The notes under the pieces were generated by a model. The model worked only from the letters and a program-made list of their open reading frames with translations. It had not been told where the DNA came from and searched no databases. Position numbers and translations under genes: made by a program. Of a DNA stretch of 64,000 bases, positions 44,073 through 53,745 are shown one piece after another. Every line of letters starts with the position of its first letter. Positions within the stretch are counted from its first letter, which is position 1. Source of the DNA: B18-G4 sp032250805. GTDB lineage: Bacteria; Bacteroidota; Bacteroidia; Bacteroidales; B18-G4. The DNA is taken from assembly GCA_032250805.1 (NCBI GenBank), contig JAVVEM010000004.1:1-64000 (forward strand), in the 5' to 3' direction.

Positions 44073-44104
44073 TTTGTTCACTAATTTCAAATACTATATT
44101 TTTG
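44073..44104 (+). promoter_or_regulatory. Promoter of the TlpA-like gene
   Basis: TTTG at 44073-44076 and TATTTTTG at 44097-44104, with a 20-base spacer and a leader of about 65 bases. Confidence 0.7.
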
Positions 44105-44175
44105 CAGCATAACAAAAGGTAATATTTCCGGGCATATATCGTTCGGATTATAAATCTGCTGAAGAACTTATCATC

Positions 44176-45366
44176 ATGAGAAACTTAATCATTTCGCTTG
44201 TATTGTTTATCGCTTCCCTGCTTTCTCTTGTATCCTGCCAGCAAAGCGGGAAAAATACAACAAAAGCTGTGATCAGGGGCAATTACTTTCCTTTTGAGGA
44301 AAAGGTTTTTCTGAACGAGGTTACATCTGCTAATGTAGAAACGCTTGATTCGGCAGACATCAGCAATGGAGAGGAATTTTATTTTGAAGTTGAGGTCTCT
44401 GAGCCTACAGTATTCAGGCTGGCGCATAAAACATTATATCCGATCATGGTCATTGCTGAAACCGGCGATACTGTAAGCATTACCCAGGCAGATGAGGAGG
44501 CCTGGCCGTATGAGGTAAAAGGGGGACCGGAATGCATGCTGCTTGTCAATTATCTCGAGCGCCTGAACCGTGATCATCATAAAGTCGACAGCTTATCGCT
44601 AATCTTTCAAAACAGCCAGAGTCACCCTGATTTTGTCAATATCAGGGAAAGACTGAATGAGGCATTCACCGAAATTTATGAAGGGCATAAGGAATATGCA
44701 CGAAAGTTTGTTACAGAGCATCCCGCTTCTATTGCATCAATTATCGTTCTCAATGGGTTTTTCAGGGAGTTTGCTCTGTTCCATCAACATGATGATTTTA
44801 AATTCTATGAGATCGTAAACGATGCCCTGGTCAAAAAAATGCCTGACAGCAAGTACACCAAAGATTTTACTGCGCAGGTAGAAAACATCAGGGCATCAAG
44901 AGATTATGAACTTGAAGCAAAGATGCGGCTTTCGCCCGGCCGACTGGTTCCTGATTTCAGCCTTCCAACAACCGATGGCAGCAAGATCGGCCCTAAGGAT
45001 TTGGAAGGCAATAACCTGCTTATTTATTTCTGGGCATCGACGGATGCGCCTTCGCGCCAGGCCAACAAAATCGTTAAGAAAGCCTACGAAACTTTTAGCA
45101 GGTACGGATTCCAGGTATTGGCAATTTCATTTGATAAGGATCCCGGGTTCTGGGAAGCAGCCATTGAACTCGACAGTTTGCCTGGCATTCATGCAACCGA
45201 CCTGAAAGGTGCAGGATCGCCTGTACAGAAACTTTTCAACCTGAAAATGAGGTTGCCCGCTTACTTTCTCATCGACACAAAAGGACGTATCTTTGATCAT
45301 GATCGTGATTTTGGTAAATTGCAACAAAAGATCATTGAATTGTACAACCAAAAACAAGATTATTAA
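44176..45366 (+). CDS. DUF4369-TlpA-like lipoprotein lacking active-site cysteines
   Basis: A 396-residue lipoprotein (lipobox LVSC). A DUF4369-like N-terminal beta domain (about 28-115) and helical linker precede a thioredoxin/TlpA-type domain (about 255-390: VPDFSLPTTDG, LLIYFWASTDAPSRQ, FQVLAISFDKD, LPAYFLIDTKGRIF). In active members the third strand is followed by WCxxC; here the equivalent is TDAPS (W-C-x-x-C to T-D-A-P-S), so both redox cysteines are lost and it cannot be a normal thiol oxidoreductase. It may be structural or substrate-binding. Promoter at 44073-44104; lpxH follows after 43 bases. Confidence 0.85.
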   Translation: MRNLIISLVLFIASLLSLVSCQQSGKNTTKAVIRGNYFPFEEKVFLNEVTSANVETLDSADISNGEEFYFEVEVSEPTVFRLAHKTLYPIMVIAETGDTVSITQADEEAWPYEVKGGPECMLLVNYLERLNRDHHKVDSLSLIFQNSQSHPDFVNIRERLNEAFTEIYEGHKEYARKFVTEHPASIASIIVLNGFFREFALFHQHDDFKFYEIVNDALVKKMPDSKYTKDFTAQVENIRASRDYELEAKMRLSPGRLVPDFSLPTTDGSKIGPKDLEGNNLLIYFWASTDAPSRQANKIVKKAYETFSRYGFQVLAISFDKDPGFWEAAIELDSLPGIHATDLKGAGSPVQKLFNLKMRLPAYFLIDTKGRIFDHDRDFGKLQQKIIELYNQKQDY

Positions 45367-45409
45367 GCACAATTTACTATCATTGTAAAAAATGGCAATG
45401 CAATAAGTC

Positions 45410-46195
45410 TTGGAAGACAGGAAAAAAATATACTTCGCCTCAGATTTTCATTTCGGCATTCCGGATCATCGCAGGAGCCTCAAAAGAGAAAAGCTTTTTG
45501 TTAAATGGCTTGATGAGGTTAAAGCTGATGCCGCCCATATTTTTTTAATGGGCGACATCTTCGATTTTTGGTTCGAATATAAAACAGTTGTCCCAAAAGG
45601 TTTTGTAAGATTGCTCGGCAAGCTTGCCGAGATCACTGATGCGGGGATCCCGGTAAGTCTGTTCAGGGGCAACCACGATGTATGGGCTTTTAATTATTTC
45701 GAGAAAGAGCTTAACATTAAATTATACCGCGAACCCCAAATCATTCACTTGTCAGGAAAAGAATTTTATCTGGCACATGGCGACGGGCTTGGCCCCGGCG
45801 ACAAGGGGTACAAGTTCCTCAAGAAAGTTTTTGCCTGCCACCTGAACCAGTGGCTGTTTCGTTGGCTCCACCCCGATATTGGAGCACGCATGGGACTGTA
45901 TTTTTCGGGAAGAAGCCGCCTGGCAAATATTGCAAAAGATGAGAAAAAAGATACTTCGAATAACATCCACGACGAGATGTTGTATCAATACAGTATTAAA
46001 GTCTTGGAAGAAAATCCCGGCATCGATTACTTTATTTTTGGCCACCGCCACCTGCCAACCAATGTAAAACTGAACGAAACAACCAAACTCATCATCCTTG
46101 GCGACTGGATCACAAATTTTACCTATGCTGTATTTGATGGAAAAGAGCTTGTTTTAAAACAATATAACCATATCACTGATAAAGACAAGCCATGA
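45410..46195 (+). CDS. lpxH: UDP-2,3-diacylglucosamine diphosphatase (LpxH-like)
   Basis: Removes UMP-forming phosphate in lipid A synthesis to give lipid X. The 261-residue metallophosphoesterase has the metal sites ASDFHFG (Asp12, His14), LMGDIFDFW (Asp49), RGNHDVW (Asn88, His89), LAHGDG and a late FGHRHLPT, in the order of LpxH. The start is TTG at 45410: the ATGs upstream are followed by an in-frame stop, and the next in-frame ATG is after the first metal motif. A broader UDP-diacylglucosamine or other phosphoesterase role is possible, but LpxH fits best. It follows the TlpA-like gene by 43 bases. Confidence 0.9.
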   Translation: MEDRKKIYFASDFHFGIPDHRRSLKREKLFVKWLDEVKADAAHIFLMGDIFDFWFEYKTVVPKGFVRLLGKLAEITDAGIPVSLFRGNHDVWAFNYFEKELNIKLYREPQIIHLSGKEFYLAHGDGLGPGDKGYKFLKKVFACHLNQWLFRWLHPDIGARMGLYFSGRSRLANIAKDEKKDTSNNIHDEMLYQYSIKVLEENPGIDYFIFGHRHLPTNVKLNETTKLIILGDWITNFTYAVFDGKELVLKQYNHITDKDKP

Positions 46196-46211
46196 TCAGT
46201 GGTTATTCATG

Positions 46212-47156
46212 TTATGGTGTCGCAGGGTTTATCTTACTCACCAGGTAAGCGTGCGTAACTGCAAGTTCAGCAGGGCTGTATTCGTCGAAATCCTTATGCA
46301 CCTTTATCTCTCGCAGCTTATCCATATCACGGTCAAATATCTTATCCTCTGTTATAGGGATGTTGAGTTTTTGATAGAGTGCGGTAAAATCTTTTAATCT
46401 GTAACGGTTTTGCGGCTGGATACGATTATCAATGCACTTCCAGGTTTTCTTGCTGTATTGTAAAAAATTATAAACATTTATCTTTTTATCGAAGTGTGCA
46501 AAATGATCCGACATATCAATAAAATGACTCATCACGCCCCCGGGTTTGATCAATCTTTTAAATTCATTAAGGATGTCTTCAAGCACCTTCGCATGGATAT
46601 GTTCAAAAGTATTGTTTGAACAGATGAGATCGAATTCCTTGTCGGGCAACCCGGTGTTTGCAGCATCTTTTAAGAGGGGCTTAAAGAGCATGGTCTTATT
46701 GATATCATCCATTGTGTATTGTCCGGGATTTTCATGAATATGCAAAAGCTTTGCCCAGCGTTCATCATCAAAAGAGCCGGAATACTCAACCAGTTTGCCT
46801 GTTTTATCCCATTCCACAAGTTTGCTTATCGTATTAAGCTGCCTTTCGCGTGTCATCCATGACCTGATATCAAGAGAGGTTACCATTCCGCTTTTTGTCA
46901 GGAACATAAACACCGGAACTACCGGGTACCAGCCTGTGCCCAGTTCGAGAATCATTTTTTCCGGGCCCGGGCTCCCATACTTCCTGAAATAATGAATATG
47001 GTCCCATGCATGGCCAACCTTAAAGCCAAAGTGTTCATCTGTAAGGTCCACACCGTGGGTAACGTGTTTCTGAAACAGAAAATTCAGCTGTTCGCGCATA
47101 GGCAGGAACGAAATACACTTCTGTACAACCGCTTTAAGTTTCCATTTTGAGACCAT
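46212..47156 (-). CDS. SAM-dependent methyltransferase
   Basis: A 314-residue class I methyltransferase. The cofactor motif I is LELGTGWYP (about residues 71-79), followed by SLDIRSW as the acidic loop, the FDLICSNNTFEHI motif IV (about 178-190), and an LIKPGGVMSHFID block. Such domains methylate small molecules, lipids or proteins; nothing here sets the substrate. It lies 23 bases downstream of gap on the same strand and may be co-transcribed with it. Confidence 0.8.
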   Translation of the reverse strand: MVSKWKLKAVVQKCISFLPMREQLNFLFQKHVTHGVDLTDEHFGFKVGHAWDHIHYFRKYGSPGPEKMILELGTGWYPVVPVFMFLTKSGMVTSLDIRSWMTRERQLNTISKLVEWDKTGKLVEYSGSFDDERWAKLLHIHENPGQYTMDDINKTMLFKPLLKDAANTGLPDKEFDLICSNNTFEHIHAKVLEDILNEFKRLIKPGGVMSHFIDMSDHFAHFDKKINVYNFLQYSKKTWKCIDNRIQPQNRYRLKDFTALYQKLNIPITEDKIFDRDMDKLREIKVHKDFDEYSPAELAVTHAYLVSKINPATP

Positions 47157-47179
47157 TCGGGCTCCTCCATTATATATTT

Positions 47180-48193
47180 CTACACAAATCTTTCAATCAA
47201 TTCAACCAGCCTGTGGGCATATCCTGTTTCATTATCATACCAGGCCACCACTTTAACCAGTTTGTTCTTGTCGCCAAGCACAGCGGTCAGGCCGGCATCG
47301 AAAACAGCCGAATGCGGGTTTCCGATCACATCGACCGAAACGATCGGGTCTTCGGTATATTCCAGGATGCCTTTGAGGCTGTTTTCAGAAGCTTCTTTAA
47401 ACACGGCATTGATCTCCTTCACACTGGTAGGTTTGGATAGTGTACAGGTAAGATCGGTGAGCGAGCCATCCGGAACCGGTACCCGTATACCTGCTCCGCC
47501 AAGATTGTGTTCAAGGTGAGGGAATATCTTTGTGGCCGCTTTGGCAGCCCCTGTGGTTGTAGGGACTATGGAATATGCTGCTGCACGCGCCCTGCGAAGA
47601 TCCTTGTGTGGTGCATCGAGCAGGTTCTGGTCGCGGGTGTATGAGTGAACGGTGGTAATAAAGCCCTTTTCCACTCCCCACAACTTATCAAGAATCATGA
47701 TCAGGGGCGCCACATTATTTGTTGTGCAGGATGAATTGGAGATGATTACATCATTCTTATTTATCAAATGATCGTTTACGCCAAGCACAATATAGGGTAC
47801 GCCGTCGCTTTCACCTTTTGCCGGGGCTGAGATGATCACTTTCCTTGCTCCGGATTCTGTTACATGCCTTATCGCATCTTCTTTTTTTACGAACAGGCCT
47901 GTTGATTCTATCACCACATCGACATTCATTTGCTTCCAGGGAAGGCTGCCCGGGTTTTCTTCTTTCAGCACCCTTATTTTCCTGCCCATGATATAGAGGT
48001 GCTCATCATCCCAGCTAACTTCACCCCTGAAAACCCCGTGTATCGAATCATATTTGAATAAATGCCCCAATGTTGCCGGACAGCTGAGATCGTTGACTGC
48101 CACCAGCTCCATTTGTTCATTGTTACACATTGCCCTGTAAGTGATCCGTCCTATCCTTCCGAAGCCATTAATGGCCACCCTGATCTTTTTCAT
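47180..48193 (-). CDS. gap: Glyceraldehyde-3-phosphate dehydrogenase
   Basis: Glycolytic/gluconeogenic enzyme converting glyceraldehyde-3-phosphate to 1,3-bisphosphoglycerate. The 337-residue protein has the NAD-binding INGFGRIGR, acidic VND at the adenine ribose (NAD preference), catalytic Cys156 in SNSSCTTN and the catalytic-pair His in TVHSYTRDQ. Near the C-terminus is AWYDNETGYAHR. Only Ala-to-Ser differs from SNASCTTN. A -7 element (TATTTTTG) is at 48220-48227 on the minus strand. Secure. Confidence 0.96.
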   Translation of the reverse strand: MKKIRVAINGFGRIGRITYRAMCNNEQMELVAVNDLSCPATLGHLFKYDSIHGVFRGEVSWDDEHLYIMGRKIRVLKEENPGSLPWKQMNVDVVIESTGLFVKKEDAIRHVTESGARKVIISAPAKGESDGVPYIVLGVNDHLINKNDVIISNSSCTTNNVAPLIMILDKLWGVEKGFITTVHSYTRDQNLLDAPHKDLRRARAAAYSIVPTTTGAAKAATKIFPHLEHNLGGAGIRVPVPDGSLTDLTCTLSKPTSVKEINAVFKEASENSLKGILEYTEDPIVSVDVIGNPHSAVFDAGLTAVLGDKNKLVKVVAWYDNETGYAHRLVELIERFV

Positions 48194-48219
48194 CTCTCGT
48201 TTGTTTAACTTAACAGCTG

Positions 48220-48227
48220 CAAAAATA
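48220..48227 (-). promoter_or_regulatory. -7 element of gap
   Basis: TATTTTTG on the minus strand, exact TAnnTTTG, about 27 bases ahead of the gap start. The -33 element is not distinct. Confidence 0.5.
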
Positions 48228-48270
48228 TTGAATTATGGCATGCTGTGCCCCTAAATCCGTCAGGATTTAT

Positions 48271-48278
48271 TAATTTTG
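48271..48278 (+). promoter_or_regulatory. -7 element of the M20 dipeptidase gene
   Basis: TAATTTTG, exact TAnnTTTG, 40 bases before the ATG at 48319 and divergent from the gap promoter. Confidence 0.55.
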
Positions 48279-48318
48279 GCCCTCACTTACTGAAAATCAA
48301 CTAAAATTCAATTATATT

Positions 48319-49689
48319 ATGGAACATGTAAAAAAGTATATTGCAGAAAACAAGGACCGTTTTCTTGATGAGCTCTTTGCACTGATCAGAATTCCTTCTA
48401 TCAGTTCGGAGTCGGCCCGAAAGGACGACATGAAAAGGGCTGCTGAGTATTGGAAAGAATCAATGCTGAAAGCTGGTGCCGATAAGGCCGAAGTGCTGCC
48501 ATCAGAAGGCAATCCTGTTGTGTATGGCGAAAAGATCATTGATCCTTCAGCACCTACAGTATTGGTTTACGGGCATTATGATGTGATGCCCGTTGATCCC
48601 GTTGAACTCTGGAAAAGCGATCCTTTTGAGCCGGAGATCCGCGATGGAAAGATCTTTGCACGTGGTTCCGACGATGACAAAGGCCAGGCTTTTATGCATG
48701 CCAAAGCCTTTGAGCTGATGGTAAATACCAACACCCTTCCTTGTAATGTGAAGTTTATGGTTGAGGGAGAAGAAGAGATAGGATCACCCAGCCTTGGCAA
48801 ATTCTGTGAACAAAACAAAGAAATGCTCAAAGCAGATATTATTCTTGTTTCCGACACCAGCATGATCGCTCCTGATATTCCCTCCATCACCACAGGTTTG
48901 CGTGGCCTGGCATACATGGAAGTAGAAGTTACAGGGCCGAACAAAGATCTCCACTCAGGACTTTTCGGGGGAGCTGTTGCCAACCCGATCAACATCCTGA
49001 CCAAGATGATCGCTTCACTCACTGATGATAACAACGTGATCAACATACCCGGTTTTTATGATGATGTAGAGGTGATCAGCGATGAAGAACGTGCCGAAAT
49101 GGCCAAGGCACCATTTAATCTGGAAGAATATAAGAAAGCCCTTGATATTGAGGAGGTATGGGGCGAAAAAGGATATAGCACAAACGAGCGTACCGGCATT
49201 CGTCCATCACTGGATGTGAACGGTATCTGGGGTGGTTACACCGGTGAAGGTGCCAAAACCGTGATCGCCTCCAAAGCATATGCAAAGATCTCTATGCGAC
49301 TTGTTCCTCATCAGGACCACAACAAGATTGCCGAACTGTTTGAAAAACACTTTAAAGCCATCGCACCTCCCTGTGTAAAGGTAAATGTTAAGACGCTTCA
49401 TGGCGGGCAGGGATACGTTTCTCCAACCGACATGGTAGCTTACAGGGCTGCCGAAAAGGCATACACAGAAGTATTTGGGAAAAAGCCCGTTCCCGTGCGC
49501 AGTGGCGGAAGCATTCCAATCATCTCCACATTCGAGCAGGTACTTGGAATAAAATCCATATTGATGGGATTTGGTCTGGAATCGGATGCGATCCATTCAC
49601 CCAACGAGAATTATCCGCTGGAGCAGTTTTTTAACGGGATCGAAACCATACCATATTTCTACAAGTACTATACGGAAATGATGAAATAG
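48319..49689 (+). CDS. M20 family dipeptidase
   Basis: A 456-residue cytosolic zinc dipeptidase of the CNDP/PepV-like M20 branch. Zinc and catalytic residues are visible: H86-x-D88 (YGHYDVMP), D119 (ARGSDDDKG), the catalytic glutamate pair E151-E152 (EGEEEIGS), Asp in DTSM, and His in HSPNE near the end. The dimerisation domain (about 195-305) contains the HSGLFGG loop. All catalytic positions are present. It has its own promoter and is followed by an intrinsic terminator. Confident as a dipeptidase; precise substrate not known. Confidence 0.93.
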   Translation: MEHVKKYIAENKDRFLDELFALIRIPSISSESARKDDMKRAAEYWKESMLKAGADKAEVLPSEGNPVVYGEKIIDPSAPTVLVYGHYDVMPVDPVELWKSDPFEPEIRDGKIFARGSDDDKGQAFMHAKAFELMVNTNTLPCNVKFMVEGEEEIGSPSLGKFCEQNKEMLKADIILVSDTSMIAPDIPSITTGLRGLAYMEVEVTGPNKDLHSGLFGGAVANPINILTKMIASLTDDNNVINIPGFYDDVEVISDEERAEMAKAPFNLEEYKKALDIEEVWGEKGYSTNERTGIRPSLDVNGIWGGYTGEGAKTVIASKAYAKISMRLVPHQDHNKIAELFEKHFKAIAPPCVKVNVKTLHGGQGYVSPTDMVAYRAAEKAYTEVFGKKPVPVRSGGSIPIISTFEQVLGIKSILMGFGLESDAIHSPNENYPLEQFFNGIETIPYFYKYYTEMMK

Positions 49690-49692
49690 CCA

Positions 49693-49728
49693 AAAGGGAG
49701 CACAATAAAAAGCTCCCTTTATTTTTTT
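49693..49728 (+). terminator. Intrinsic terminator of the M20 dipeptidase gene
   Basis: AAAGGGAGC and GCTCCCTTT form a perfect 9-base stem around a 10-base loop, followed by A and seven T residues. The element overlaps the last codons of the convergent VCBS gene. Confidence 0.9.
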
Positions 49729-51458
49729 ATAAATTTTTGGATAGAGCCAGATCCGGCATGATACAGGCGAATAAAATAGATGCCTTCACTTAAGCTGCTG
49801 AGGTTGATGGGAACAGCCGTCCGGGTGCGGCCTTTGAGCAACATTTGACCGTTCGGGCTGATCACCTCATATTTCATCTCCCCTTCCTCCGCTGAGCGTA
49901 CATACAGCATATTGCTGGCAGGAGTGGGATATATCCCGTACAGATCTTCTTTGTTAACCTCAGGGATCGCTGTTTGAACGATCGTAAAGCTCCTTTCCTC
50001 GCTGAAAGCAGAACCGGCAAATGCCTGGTCGATCGTTTGTACGCTCCAGAAATAAGTTCCTTCAGGAAGGCCGGAAATGGTCCGGCTTGTTTGCATACAG
50101 GCATTTCCGATCGCCTGAATAAACCGAAAGCCTGATTCGATATCAGCCATCGGGGTGATCAAGTCATGTTGGCCGGTATGCATGCCCAAACGAAGGTTAT
50201 AATATAAGCCATCACGGGGAGTTTCGTTGTCGTAAGCTTTATCCCAGAAAAAGGTCACTGTCTGGCCTTCGATAAGTGTTTCGGGCGATGCCGGAGCATC
50301 AGGAAGGGTATTTATACTAAATGCATTTGCACCGGCTTCATTCCGGTAAAGTTTAGTGAACGGATATTCGGCAAGTGTCATCCCGCTGATCACGAAATCA
50401 AGATCCCCGTCGTTATCGTAGTCGGCCCAGGCCGCATTGCACCTGATGGCGCCTTCCATCTGAGCAGCGTTTTCCATCATAAAGAATCCCTCATCATTCC
50501 TGTAAACTTTTGCAATACTGGCACCACATGCGGCATTTTTGCCCGCCATAAGGATATCCAGGTCGCCATCATTGTCATAATCACCAAAATCGACAGTACT
50601 TGTGGCAATGCCTTCCATGACTGTAAAATACGGAACAACAGTACCATCGCCAGGGTTCTCATACAGAAAAAACTGAGGTTCCAGGTTCAGGTCAAAGCCG
50701 CTGATGGAAATATCCAGGTCGCCATCGTTATCGAAATCAACCATATCTGCCGTGCCTGAGATCACACCGGTCATATCGAGATATGCGCGGTTAAAGGTGC
50801 CTTTGTTATTGAGGAATACATCAGCCAAATAACCCCCTCCTGTATCTCCTGTAAGGAGGATATCGAGGTCGCCGTCGTTATCAAAATCACCCCAGCAGGT
50901 TTTTGCATTCTGAAGAAAGCCAAAGTCATTATCTGTTTCAGTGAAAATTCCATTGGTATTTTCATACAATTCAACAATCCAGTTTCCGGCAATGAGAATA
51001 TCCAGATCGCCGTCATTATCATAATCACCCCAGCGGGCCTCTCCATATCCAATGCCGGGCAGGCCGGCATCGTATTTAGTAAAAACGCCCCCGGTATTCT
51101 GATAGATCAGGCAAATATCGCCATCCTCTTCTGTTTCACCGCTGATCAGCAGATCGAGGTCACTATCATTATCGTAGTCGCCCCATGCAACAGAGCCATC
51201 CTTTATGCCGGCGATCACCGGGGAATCGGCAACAAAAACCCCTGCATCGTTACGGTAGATCTTTGTGAGGTATGATCCATCCGGTGTCAGGCCGCCAAGA
51301 ACAAAGTCAAGATCGCCATCGTTATCATAATCGCCCCAGGCAAGGGCCGGGCGGCCGGCGGCATGCACCGGTATACTGACTTGTTCAAATGGTTGTGCCT
51401 GAAGGTTAAGCATTAATGACAGGCAGGCAAAGGCAAAGAGTAAAAACAGCTTTTTCAT
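49719..51458 (-). CDS. T9SS-exported VCBS/FG-GAP repeat protein
   Basis: A 579-residue secreted protein. A signal peptide (about 1-21, LNLQAQ) precedes seven repeats of the WGDYDNDGDLDILIAG type, each a calcium-binding DxDxDG loop in a seven-bladed beta-propeller-like array (about residues 35-370). A fibronectin III-like or Ig-like domain follows (about 378-490), then the T9SS domain (about 500-579: EDLYGIYPTPASN, SLSEGIYFIRL, FIKK). It probably binds calcium and a surface ligand. Some DNA repeats here are similar enough to permit recombination (inference). It overlaps the convergent dipeptidase terminator. Confidence 0.9.
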   Translation of the reverse strand: MKKLFLLFAFACLSLMLNLQAQPFEQVSIPVHAAGRPALAWGDYDNDGDLDFVLGGLTPDGSYLTKIYRNDAGVFVADSPVIAGIKDGSVAWGDYDNDSDLDLLISGETEEDGDICLIYQNTGGVFTKYDAGLPGIGYGEARWGDYDNDGDLDILIAGNWIVELYENTNGIFTETDNDFGFLQNAKTCWGDFDNDGDLDILLTGDTGGGYLADVFLNNKGTFNRAYLDMTGVISGTADMVDFDNDGDLDISISGFDLNLEPQFFLYENPGDGTVVPYFTVMEGIATSTVDFGDYDNDGDLDILMAGKNAACGASIAKVYRNDEGFFMMENAAQMEGAIRCNAAWADYDNDGDLDFVISGMTLAEYPFTKLYRNEAGANAFSINTLPDAPASPETLIEGQTVTFFWDKAYDNETPRDGLYYNLRLGMHTGQHDLITPMADIESGFRFIQAIGNACMQTSRTISGLPEGTYFWSVQTIDQAFAGSAFSEERSFTIVQTAIPEVNKEDLYGIYPTPASNMLYVRSAEEGEMKYEVISPNGQMLLKGRTRTAVPINLSSLSEGIYFIRLYHAGSGSIQKFIKK

Positions 51459-51570
51459 CGCATGGAGATTTGATCACAGATGCGAAAGTAATAAAAATAT
51501 GTACACATATTCATATGTATAATGCAGGGATGATGAGGACCCGAACACTATCTTCTGTTTTGCAGACAGG

Positions 51571-53628
51571 TTATTCTCCGTATAATTCGTAGAATTTTTC
51601 TTTCCCTTCGTCGAGGAATTTTACAAAAGCATCTACATTGAGGTTATAGGCCCTTGGCTTGGCAAGTATCTCACCATTATGTCCAAGCAGCACATAATAT
51701 GGTTGGGCATTGATGTTAAAGTTGTGAATCTGCAGGTCGGCATAGATCTTTCCGATGGTTTTTTTGAGTTTGCCGTCGTAACTGGAAAGCACCCAGTCTT
51801 TCTCAGGCAGAACAGTTTTATCATCAACATAAAGCGCAACAACCACATAGTCGTCCTGCAGTCGCTTTAATACTTTGGGATCCGACCATACATTGGCCTC
51901 CATTTCCCGGCAATTCACACATCCGTGACCGGTAAAATCGATGAATATTGGTTTATTCAGGCTTTTGGCACAGGCGAGTGCCTGCTCATAGTCGAAATAG
52001 CCATCGAGTCCGTGAGGCATATGCAGGAATTCATGGTATTTGGCCGTTTCGCATTTAGTAGGGCTGGCATCGCCGGGGATCACCAATTTCACGTTTTCCC
52101 TTACAATGGCATTGATGTCGAAATCGTGTGTTTGTGCCGGAGGCAGATAGCCTGATAAAAACTTCAGTGGTGCACCAAACATTCCGGGAATAAGGTACAT
52201 CACAAATGAAAAGGTGATGATCACAAAAGTAAGCCTGGGTACACTAATAAACTTTACATCGCTGTCGTGAGCAAATTTTATCTTTCCGAGGAGATAGAAC
52301 CCCATGAGTACAAATATCACGATCCATATGGCCAGATATACTTCCCTGTCGAGAAGTCCCCAGTGGTAGGTCTGGTCGGCAATACTAAGAAACTTCAGAC
52401 CCAGAGCAAGTTCAAGAAAGCCAAGCACAACTTTCACAGAGTTAAGCCAGCCTCCGGATTTTGGCATTTTGTTAAGCCAGCTGGGGAAGAAAGCAAATAT
52501 GGTAAACGGCAATGCGAATGCGAGGGAGAATCCAAGCATTCCGATAATCGGTTCCAGCCATGCTCCCGTTGCCGACTGTACAAGCACAGTACCAACCAGC
52601 GGACCTGTACATGAAAAAGATACAAGCACCAGGGTAAAGGCCATAAAAAATGGCCCTGAAATTCCTCCCCTTTCTGCCCGTTGATCGGATTTATTGATCA
52701 TCCAGCTGGGCAATGTTATCTCAAACATTCCGAAAAAGGAAGCTGCAAAGATCACAAATATCAGAAAGAACAAAATATTAGGCAGCCAGTGTGTCGACAG
52801 CCAGTTGGCAAAGTTAACACCCAAAGTGAGGGCGATCACTGTACCGATAACGGTATAAATAAAGATGATGGAAAGTCCGAAAATAATGGCCTGGAACTTC
52901 CCTTTGGCCTTGTTTTCACCATCATGCATAAAAAAGCTTACCGTCATGGGGATCATCGGGAACACACAAGGTGTAAGAATGGCCGCCAGTCCGGCTATAA
53001 AAGCAAAGAGGAAAAGTTCCAGTATCGAAGAATATTCCAATTCTTCAATTTTCATCTTATCGAGGACACTTTTATCCGGGATGACCTCTGTGGTTGGTCT
53101 GTATTCACCCGTACTCAAGGCATCTTCAGCTGTTTCGGTTGTTGCAACGGCCCCATTGAAAGCAAAACTAAATTCAACGTCTTCGGGGGGAAGGCAGCGT
53201 TTATCGTCGCAGCACATGTAATTCAGAACCCCTTTAACGACAACAGGTTCATCGGTAAGCAATTTTATTTTTTGCCGGAAGAAAGCCTCATCCGAAAAAT
53301 ATTTTAAAACCATATCGAAGTTTGGATCGAACTCTTCAACGGATTCCGACTCTGCAACTTCACCAACAAGTTCATACAGGGCGGTATCGCCTTCAAAATA
53401 AAAGGTTGTTGCCGGTGGCGCCATGGGAATATCCTGTGAGTAGAGGTGCCAGTTTTGTTCAATATCGGCTTTGAAAATAAGTAAGGCTTCATTTTCGCCT
53501 GTTTTCTCACTCGAAAAACTCCATTTAACCGGTTCCAGAATTTGCGACGAGGCCGCAAAAGTAATTAAGATGGCAAGTGAAAATGTAATAAGAAATTTTA
53601 TTCTGTGGGAGAAACTCTTAATTTCCAT
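51571..53628 (-). CDS. dsbD: Thiol:disulfide interchange protein DsbD
   Basis: Carries electrons from cytoplasmic thioredoxin to the periplasm. The 685-residue protein has a signal region, an N-terminal DsbD-alpha-like domain with Cys139-140 and Cys145 (MCCDDKRC), eight or so membrane helices with the paired Cys regions LTPCVFPMIP and SFSCTGPLVG, and a C-terminal thioredoxin domain with GHGCVNCREM (CVNC active site). All three cysteine pairs are retained, so the relay should work. A -7 element (TATTTTTG) is at 53651-53658 on the minus strand. Downstream of tilS with an independent promoter. Confidence 0.94.
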   Translation of the reverse strand: MEIKSFSHRIKFLITFSLAILITFAASSQILEPVKWSFSSEKTGENEALLIFKADIEQNWHLYSQDIPMAPPATTFYFEGDTALYELVGEVAESESVEEFDPNFDMVLKYFSDEAFFRQKIKLLTDEPVVVKGVLNYMCCDDKRCLPPEDVEFSFAFNGAVATTETAEDALSTGEYRPTTEVIPDKSVLDKMKIEELEYSSILELFLFAFIAGLAAILTPCVFPMIPMTVSFFMHDGENKAKGKFQAIIFGLSIIFIYTVIGTVIALTLGVNFANWLSTHWLPNILFFLIFVIFAASFFGMFEITLPSWMINKSDQRAERGGISGPFFMAFTLVLVSFSCTGPLVGTVLVQSATGAWLEPIIGMLGFSLAFALPFTIFAFFPSWLNKMPKSGGWLNSVKVVLGFLELALGLKFLSIADQTYHWGLLDREVYLAIWIVIFVLMGFYLLGKIKFAHDSDVKFISVPRLTFVIITFSFVMYLIPGMFGAPLKFLSGYLPPAQTHDFDINAIVRENVKLVIPGDASPTKCETAKYHEFLHMPHGLDGYFDYEQALACAKSLNKPIFIDFTGHGCVNCREMEANVWSDPKVLKRLQDDYVVVALYVDDKTVLPEKDWVLSSYDGKLKKTIGKIYADLQIHNFNINAQPYYVLLGHNGEILAKPRAYNLNVDAFVKFLDEGKEKFYELYGE

Positions 53629-53745
53629 AATTACTTTAAATTTAAATGTGCAAAAATAATATAAATATAGATAGCTAGATTACTACAGTGAGATAATTTG
53701 GGAAAGTAATTTTTAAAAAATGTTAAATCAACAAAGATTTGGAAG

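Noticed and set aside
52681..53307. Plus-strand open frame of 208 codons
   Set aside because: Shadow of dsbD on the opposite strand; composition is not protein-like.
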